Source of the DNA: Symsagittifera roscoffensis
Lineage: Eukaryota > Xenacoelomorpha > Acoela > Convolutidae
DNA: 64,000 bases
Reading direction: 5' to 3'
NCBI RefSeq assembly: GCF_963678635.1
Contig: NC_087065.1
Coordinates: 684,001 to 748,000, forward strand
This document shows positions 12,201-21,200 of this stretch, piece after piece; the stretch's first letter is position 1; every line of letters starts with the position of its first letter. Position numbers and translations under genes: made by a program. The notes below the pieces were generated by a model, which was not told the origin of the DNA, did not search any database, and saw nothing but the letters and a program-made list of their open reading frames with translations.

Positions 12201-15200
12201 TGATGATTTACCGCTTGTAGAGGGAATAGTTGAACGTAACATATTCAATTACGCTTTTGATATTCAGGAAGGAAAATATGTTGGAGAATTAGACAGTCGA
12301 AGTATTGGAAAACTCGAAAAAAAAACAGTCAAATTGCTAAGAATCAACAACCATATCATTCACACGAATGATATTGATTTTTTCTTCAAGTGCATTCGAT
12401 GTCCTAGCTGTGACTGTTTCTTCAACAGATACCAACTGTGATAGTTGGAATTTTCTTTCTGCAGTATGCAAAGCTGAGAATGCTTGAGCTTTACTACAAT
12501 TTTTTCGACAAACTTTGTGATGTAAATAAGTTCGCGGAATTAGAAACGGACACGGATTCGCAGTATTTAGCTCTTGCTGAGGAAAATTTGTATGATTGTA
12601 TTCGTCCGGAGAAAAAAGGGGACTGGGAAACATTGAGAGAAAAATATTGCAGAGATTCATTTAGAGCAGATTCAAAACAATTTTTTTCCACGAACATGTT
12701 GTATCGTTCACAAGAAGCACGATGAACTAGAGCCTGGTCTATTCAAAGAAGAATTTAGGTGTACGGAGATGCTATGTTTATGCAGCAAGACTTATTGTTG
12801 CTATGACAACAAATCAGACAAGATAAAGCTTAGCAGCAAAGGATTGAATAAAATAATTATAGAGGAATCCGGCGATGGCCCTATGGAAAAATACAGGAAA
12901 ATACTCGAAGAAGCAATCAACTTGACTTCAACAAACAGAGGATTTAGAACCATTAATCATATGGTTGCTAAATACGAGCAAAAAAGAAAGGATTGAGCTA
13001 CTTTTACCCTAAAAGACAAGTTCAGGAGGACGGAATACACACAAAACCTTTGAACTTGTAAATAACTCATAGTGTTATAGCATTCAATTTAGTGTTAATT
13101 AACTAACTGGAAACTTGTGGTAAAATGATTATACGAAGCAGTGATTTATATGCTTCATATTTTGAATTTAACTTTTTTTTGTCAAAAAACAAGATTTTTT
13201 TCTCAAAGTTTCGTTAGGTTTCAGTATAATTTTAGATAGTTTTCTCGTTGAATCAAACTTATAAAACAATAATCAAAACATCTAAACCGTATAAGTTAGC
13301 TAAGAAACGCAAGTAGTATCGGCGAGCTCGAGCTCCAAAAAACTCGGGTGCCATTTGTTTTTTTTTTGAAACTTACCATCTGAAACCTTACCATCTGAAA
13401 CCTACTATCTTAATACATTGGGAAACCTATTCCCTATCTTAATACATAGGAAATCTATTCCCTATCTTAATACATCGCTCGGAAACCGGATACTCTATTC
13501 CCTATCTTAATACATCGAGGTCTCCACCCACCCCAACCCCCCCCCCCCCCCGATCAGCTCACTCTTCTACTACTATTGCGTCTAACTTGACTTTTTGATT
13601 ATTGGGCGTATTATGTTAATTCTTATTTCTATCCACAAAATTAAGGCTAGAGAGCTGAACCAGAAAAACGTCCCGAACATGATTGGATTAAGGGTAACTA
13701 AATTTATAAGGATATCGCCTGTCTCGTTCAAAAGATTAAGAATTTATCGAAGTCATGCATGATTCAGCTAAGTTTTCGTCTTTAAGACAAGCGATCATGA
13801 GTCAAAAAATTCTTGCATAATTTAAAATTTCTTGCATATATGTTGGCCATCCAAAAACAAGAGCATGAAATTCTACTAGACTCAGAAAATGGGGTGCAAA
13901 TCACAATCCTACCAATATTCCATTTATCCTAATTTATGAAAAAATAAAAGATTATCGAAAAAAAGGATGTAGTTGTATATGGACTATGTAAACTCACCCC
14001 GAAATGGCCCGTTTCAGTCTGTCAGAGCTCTTCTTCACAGGTCCAGGTAGTTTGCAGCCGATGCCAACTTTCTGGATGAGGTCCTTGTCCAGCTCGTACT
14101 CGCAGCTGAGTCCCTTCTGCTTCGAACTAGTCCCATCTGCCAGGTATGTCACCTGAAAACAAAAAATAATTAAGATAAACTATTCATAAGTTAAACCGCA
14201 TCGGGCAGTCACATTTGTGCAGTTCACATTTGTGCCTTTGATGAACGTTTATGTAATATTAGCTGTTTAATATCTCCTATGTCTTTTCATTTGCAGCGGG
14301 GGGGGGGGGGAGGGGGGGTTTAGTAGGGTACATTCCAGCAGTTTAGTATTTCTCGCTTAGTTGCTTGAAGGGGGAATTTAGGATGTTCGAATGACGAGAC
14401 AGGGTTTAAAAGGTGGAGGGGGGTTCAGTTAAGAGGAAAAAAAGAAGCCGTCTTTAGACTCACATCCTCGGAGAAAGTGACCACTCCCAGTTTCACATTG
14501 GGCTTCTGGGTCTTCAAATCCTTCAGTTGTGAACACAGAGCTGTCTTCATAATCTATAACAGCGATACAAAAACATTTCAACATTCCTTCTTTTTTTTGC
14601 AACTAGAATACAACTCTAATTTAATTCGTTTCTTCCTTCCAACTTTCGAATAAGTTAACACCCCCACCCTCCCCCCTAACGCGAGTAAATGTAGGGAGTT
14701 AATTAGTGTGGGCGTAAGAAAGAATTTTCAGCCAATAACACAATCAAAAAAGTGTTTTACACGCAGAAGCAATTGGTTCTTTTAATCGAAATTTTATTTT
14801 GGCTATTTGGTGGGAGGATGTTTAATTGATCCCAGCTTTTATATTCCATATAAGGGAGCATTAAACGACATATAGAAAAAAACGACATAAAAATTGAGTT
14901 AGGTAAAAGTCAAGTAAAAGTTTGAAAGTAAATATTTGAAATACAACTAATTGTCTATTGTTCACTCAGCAGAAAATCAAACTCTGTAACCAGCAAAACA
15001 GTGTCAACGCGTTGTGAGCTTTCCTACAAAAATAAGAGACGGTTGATTATCGCCGGTAAGGGACCGAATGATGGAAATTTATTTTCAGTTATTTTCAGCC
15101 AATCAGAATTGAGTATTCAAAAATCTCAAAGAAAACTAATAGAGTCATCAAAGTTCATCAAAATTCATATTGACCGATTGGAAACTGAGCAGATCCATGA

Positions 15201-18200
15201 ATTTTCAAATATTGCGAAGTCGAATTCATATAGTCAAATAGTAAAGGAAAAAAAACTAAGACTGATTTTACCAGTATTGAAAAGTAATTTTAAAAGTTAT
15301 TCTTGATTTGCACGAAATGCACAGCAAAAAATTGCTGCGCTGTGTTATTTCATTTGCTGTTAATGCACAGCAAAAACAGCAAAAACAATATTGACTTCGG
15401 CCTTGTGCAAAAATATTTCGGCCAATGAAAACGTCCAGGGGCGGATTTTTAAAAAATTTCAAAAACTTTGTCGACTTTCTTTTAGGTTGACCGAATCAAT
15501 TATCTGAGCTCCCCTAAAACAGTTTAAAGTCCCCGTTTTGACCAAACTTCCTGCGCTGCAGGCAAAATTTAAAAAAAACAGTCCAAAAAAAAACGCGCTT
15601 TTAGGCAAATTTTGGAAAATTTTGAATAAAAAAATGCGTTTTTTCGGCGCACCTCCCACCCTCAAAATTAGTATGTTGTGGCCCCAAAGGCGCCTCTTGA
15701 AAAATTCTAGGGTCCGTCACCAAAAATGGATATCTCAAAACAAAGAGAGATTCTTCGAGTCGACAGGGGGTCGAATTCCTGAAAAAAAGTCGCCCCCCCC
15801 CCCCTCTAAATCCACTGGTGACTGACTAAATTCTGACTTGATCAAAACTTTCCGTTATTTGGTCCCTCCATCATGAGAATATCCCCCGACATTGACTGTT
15901 GAATAATCTGAGCTCGAATCCTCAGCCTTTAGTTTCTCAAATAACCATATGATTCATTTGTATGCTGATGGTTTTACGGTTTCTCAGCGCAATTTTGTTT
16001 AATTAATTAATTAGAACAATCGAGGCTTCTGCGACTCGCAGAGGAATTATGAAAATCCATTAAGCCTGTCTGAGCATAATCTGTATGAAATTTCCCGCTT
16101 CTTTTCGAATCTCCACACCTTTTGACTTATCTTAATTGAATTATTGTATTGCGGTCTCGTAAAAAGTCGGTCTGGTAAAAGGTCCGTCTGAAAAAAAATC
16201 TTTTCCCGGTTGAATGTTTATAAATGTTAGAACGAAATTCTGCTGCATTTTATCTGTATGCCACGTTATGCCGGTAATAATCAAAACCATAAGCAAACAA
16301 CAGAAGTTGGAAACGATGTGTTTTTCAAAATTATTGTTCCGACTTTCGATACGAAAGTAACGGAATATTTGTGCTCGGGGTGGGTTTTTTTTTCTTCAGA
16401 CAAATTTCGACTTTTTAACTAGCCAATTTTGACGGATTTTTTTAATATCATTCGAAAGCTATTGTTGTCCTGAGCTTAAATTTGAAAAGATATTTCACCT
16501 GTGAACATTTTTCGTAAAATTATGAGGGTTTAAAGAGTGCCATTTTGGCCAATTTGGGACAGTTTGGGACAATTAACGCGCAATATAATTCGCGCTATTA
16601 ACGCGTAAGCGAGATTTAATCCGTCTTATAAATCGTTCCAAATCGGTTGAACGAAGCTTATTTGCCATAATCGAATTGTTTCAAGGAACGAAATCTATCT
16701 TTTTGTACTTTATATGGCGTGTGGGTGGACGATTTTCATAAAAAATTTCAATTTTTAGAAAAAAAATTTTCATTTTATTTTATGTCATTTAAATTTTTTT
16801 ATGTATTACTGCTGCTCAATAAACCTTAAAAGGCAATAAACCTTAACAAAGAGAACAAGACTGCTCGTATCAGGGCGAAGCCCTGAATGTTCCGACTGCC
16901 TTTTAAGGTTTATGGAGCAGTAATAACATTTAAAAAAAATCAATGAAATAAAACAAAATGGAAAAAAAATTAAAAATCATCCTCCCACACGCCATATAAA
17001 GTACAAAAGGATAGATTTTGCTCGTTGTAACAAACCAATTATGGCAAATAGGCTTCTTTTAACCAATTTGAAACGATTTCTAAGATGGACTAAATCTCCG
17101 CTCACGCGTTAATAGCGCGAAATATATCGCGCGTTAATTGTCCCAAATTGGCCAAAATGGTAATCTTTAAACTCCCGCAACTTTACAAAAAATGATCACA
17201 GGTAGAATACCTTTTCAAACTTGAGCTCAAGACAACAATACCTTTCGACTAATATTTAAAAAATCCGTCAAAAATGGCTAGTTAAAAAGTCGAAATTTGT
17301 CTGAAGAAAAAAAACCCACCCGAGCACAAATATTCCGTTACTTTCGTATCGAAAGTCGGAACAACAAGACTGCCAGTTTTAGGGCAAAGCCACAAAAGTT
17401 CCCACTGCCCATTAACTTTGGTCTTGAAAAGTTTTTAGTTATGCTCAACTTTGAATTTTTCTTACTCATAATATTTGAGTCGTATATGGAATAAATGAGA
17501 GCAATTAGATTGCCTCAATTCATTTTTGAACGAATTGTCGTCCGGGAGAACTCGCCACGTCTGAATAATGCACGTTACATTTTTAGTATCAAAATACAAT
17601 ACGGGCCTAGAACAACAAGCTGACGGGACTTCTAGCTGAAGGGAATTCACGCCAAAAACAAAACTTTAAAAGCAAATCAAACACGAAGTTTTCATGTGTA
17701 AAATAAAAGTTTTCAAAAGTTTCGTAAGTTTAGTTCATAATCTGTGTTATTCATGGCAATGCACCACTTAAGAATGCAATCCGTTAGTTACATCAGCCGG
17801 ATTTTGAAATGCAGAAATCAAAAACATAACAAAGGTCTTCAACAATGTTTCAATTCTTTACTTTCCTAAGCATCAATAGGAGGCTTAAACTCCATGATAA
17901 AGCAAAAAACTGGTATAGAAAGATCATGTATTTGAAAAGTTATTGAAAACAGTTTTCAATGTAATCATAATTTATGACTTTTGTGAAAACATTCAGCTTA
18001 AAGTCCTTAATTTTACGATTCGGCTTCAAGTCCCGTCGTCTTGAAGTCGGGCACCAAAATAAAATTAGTTAAACTCGTACCAAGTTTAAAAGTGGTGTTC
18101 AAACTCTGGGTGAACTACGAAGATCCAGGAATTGATCAATGAGAAAAAAAGCTCTTTTGAAAATTGGTCTGAAATAATAAAAAAACAACCCCCGGAGCAT

Positions 18201-21200
18201 TTATATTCCTCGGTTTCTTCAAAAGTCGGAACAACAAGAGTAAGCAGTGATATGATTTGCTCACAACAACGTAATAACAAGACTAAATAAGTGTTATTCA
18301 CAATCTGTGTTGCCACTTCTAGAGAAAAAAGTTTTTAGAAAATATTTCGCGCGTTCACTATTGCAAATTGACTCTTCTAAAACCCCAATAAGTTCACCTT
18401 CATTTCAAAACGAAACAGTTTTGTCGGCGGAATAATTAACAGAGCTTCAATAACACAATTTTACGCTTCATAGACTTGTGATATGCTCAGATATGCTGTA
18501 GACCAATTTGACCAACTTATCAATTTTTAAATCCCCAGAATTTACCGAAAATGTTCACAGCGGTTTCAGGAGCCAAAATAATTATTGCAATTAAAAAAGT
18601 TCGGTTGAAAATTAAAGTTTAGAGTATAAAAACTACTCCGAGCTTTCATTTTCTTCTACTTTTTCGAAAGTAGGATCGGAACCATAAAACAGTCGTTAAA
18701 TGTGTATTGATTAAAACATAGATGATAGTTGTGCCCTCAAAATTGAAAATTGAAGTTTCAAAAAATTGAGCACAGTTGACTTTATAATCAAAGATTATGG
18801 CAATTTACTTGAGTGATGAAGTATTAGCAATAAGAAAAGCTCAATTCAAAGTAAAAAAAAGTAGGCTGAAGTTTCCTTACATCTAGTCGGGACAAGTACT
18901 GGTTCCCATCGTCACTGCCAGATCCAGAGCTATCGTTGTTTCGCGTAGCCGACTGTAAAAAAAAGAACTTAATATAATAATCAACTCAATAAGTTCAAGA
19001 ATGCTTATAAATTACAAAATAATAAGTTAACAAATCCGATCTTGGGAGAAAACCAAAAAAGCAGTTTGACAAAAACCTTCTAATTTACAGAAATTTTTGT
19101 CAGAAGTTTTCTTTTTCGGTAGAGTTCTGGCATGTGCTGGACTTTGAAAGTCGAAACATAAATTGAACAACTCGACCCGCGTATCGAATTTGTCTCGAAG
19201 GATCTTCACATTTGATTAGAAAAAAAACTAATCTTTGCTCAAACTTTTTGAAGTAAAATTTGTGATCCCAGCTATGTTAACATCATCAACGTCAGTGAAA
19301 AACGGTGCATTTTGAAAAACTACAGCGCTGAGGGAACAAAAAAGAATAATGCAGTTGAAAGTGTACTCAAACTAATCTCGCCACTCTCATAAGAGTAATG
19401 TTAAAATTTATGATGCATCAGCATGCTCATATAAGCTAAAACTTAACCCTATTACATCATGATTACACTCCTTCTAGTAAAAGGTGAATTTTAGCAACTC
19501 AGCTCCTACCCTTTGGCACCCAGTTCCGCACACCATGGAGCCCGAGACGTCGAGTGTGAACAAAAGCACGCTGTCATCGTCCACGTCCACTTTGTCCTCC
19601 CCTCCCCCCTCTTCCTTGCCCGCCGCTTTCTCCGCTGCCGCTGCCGCTGCCGCTGCCGCTCGCTTCTCGGCCGCTATCTGTTCTCCCTCGGGTATGAACA
19701 GCATGTCCTCTTTGCGAGGCTGCTTAGCCTCATCCTGCGAGATCGGATTCACAGTCGAGCAGAACGAACACTTCCACAACTACAGAAAAAAAAAAACGAG
19801 AAAAAACGTTAAAAAAATTAACTATCTTCATACAAATTGTTGTGGAATACGACATTGATTCGAAATATATACGGACTATCATAAACAGGAAACATCAATA
19901 AGACCGATAGAAAATTTATAGGAAAATTATACAATTTTACGCTGACGTGCGCGTGCTTTGTCGAGAAACCTGGATATAACTGATACACAACTTTTTTAAT
20001 TGTTCCGACTTTCGAAAAAAAACGGAAAATTTATGCTTGGTATTGTTTTTTCATTCAGTCAATTTCTACCGATCAAAATAATAATTTTCAGCAAAAAATT
20101 TTTCTACCCCATAAAAGATATCGACTTCCTGAGTTCAAATCTAAAAAGATGTTTCACCTCCGATTATTTTTTTGTAAAGTTCTGGGGGTTCGAAAATTGC
20201 CAAATTCGCCATGTTCTCAACTAAACTATGCGCGCTTTGAAGAGTTTATTCATAACGCTGAGAGCGTAACGCGAATTATTTAGGCGTGGCGAGTTATCCC
20301 GCACAAAAAATCGTTCCAAATTGAATTGAGGCTAGCTAATCGGATCGGTCGTATCAATTTTGCTCAACTCAAAATTTTACACCTTAAAATTGTCCAAAAT
20401 GTAGAGGCTTTCAATATTTTTTTCTCAAAAACTATTCAATATGAACTAAGGGGCAGTCGAAGCATTCAGGGCTTTGCCATGATTCGAGCAGTCCTGTTGA
20501 GCTCTATTAATTTTTGAGCTCACAATAAAACTGACAACAAAATTATACAAGACCGCTCGTGCCAAGACAAAGCCCTGAATATTCCGACTGTCTTTTAAGG
20601 TCTATGGAGCTGTAATAACATGAAGAATTTAATCGTAATAAAACAAAATCAAAAACTTTTGAAAAAAAATTGAGATTTTTTGTGAAAAAATCCCTCCTCA
20701 AGTCATATTAAGTACAAAGTGATACATTTTGCTCCTATTATCATACCAATCGAGGCAAATAAGCTTCCTTGAACCAATTTGGAACGATTTCTAAGACGGA
20801 TTAAATCGCGCTCATATATCGCGCATTAAGTGTCCCAAATTCGCCAAAATGGCAATATTCAAACCCCCATAACTATACGAAAAATGATCACACAGGTGAA
20901 ATATCTTTTCAAATTTAAACTCAGGACAAAAATAGCTTTCAAATGAAATAAAAACTTTCCGTCAAAAATGGCTTGTTAAAAAGTCGAAATTTGCCTGTAG
21001 AAAAACCCCACCCCGAGCACAAATTCTCGCTTACTTTAGTTACGAAAGTCGGAACAGTTAATGAAGCTTAAAAAAAATGCGAGAAGGTTTTTTGTTTGGC
21101 TACAATAAAATTTGCGGCAAAATTATATATGTCCGGATATTTTGTCGTTTCTTTGCTTCGCAGAGGATCTATGAAAGGCCATCCAGCCTGTCTAAGAATA

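Larger units (their letters stand above)
5714..13574. mobile_element. Polinton/Maverick-like DNA transposon, decayed and internally deleted
   Basis: The ends are AGTAGTAGAAGAGTGAGCTG... at 5714 and its reverse complement ending at 13574: 23 perfect bases followed by G-rich (left) or C-rich (right) tracts. Both sides are flanked by ATTGCG (5708-5713 and 13575-13580), a 6-bp target-site duplication. Inside lie pieces of a family B DNA polymerase with zinc fingers (11202-13061), a separate minus-strand frame (9128-9640), a minisatellite and a large palindrome. A 6-bp duplication, terminal inverted repeats and protein-primed-type PolB are hallmarks of Polintons, which usually are 15-20 kb; this copy is 7.9 kb. 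It lies in intron 6 of the vWA gene. Confidence 0.8.

Noticed and set aside
19484-19858. Plus-strand frames rich in Ala and Arg
   Set aside because: They are antisense to exon 3 of the vWA gene and its alanine repeat.
20002-21055. Autonomous transposon
   Set aside because: The foldback has no open frame of useful length, so it can only be a non-autonomous element.
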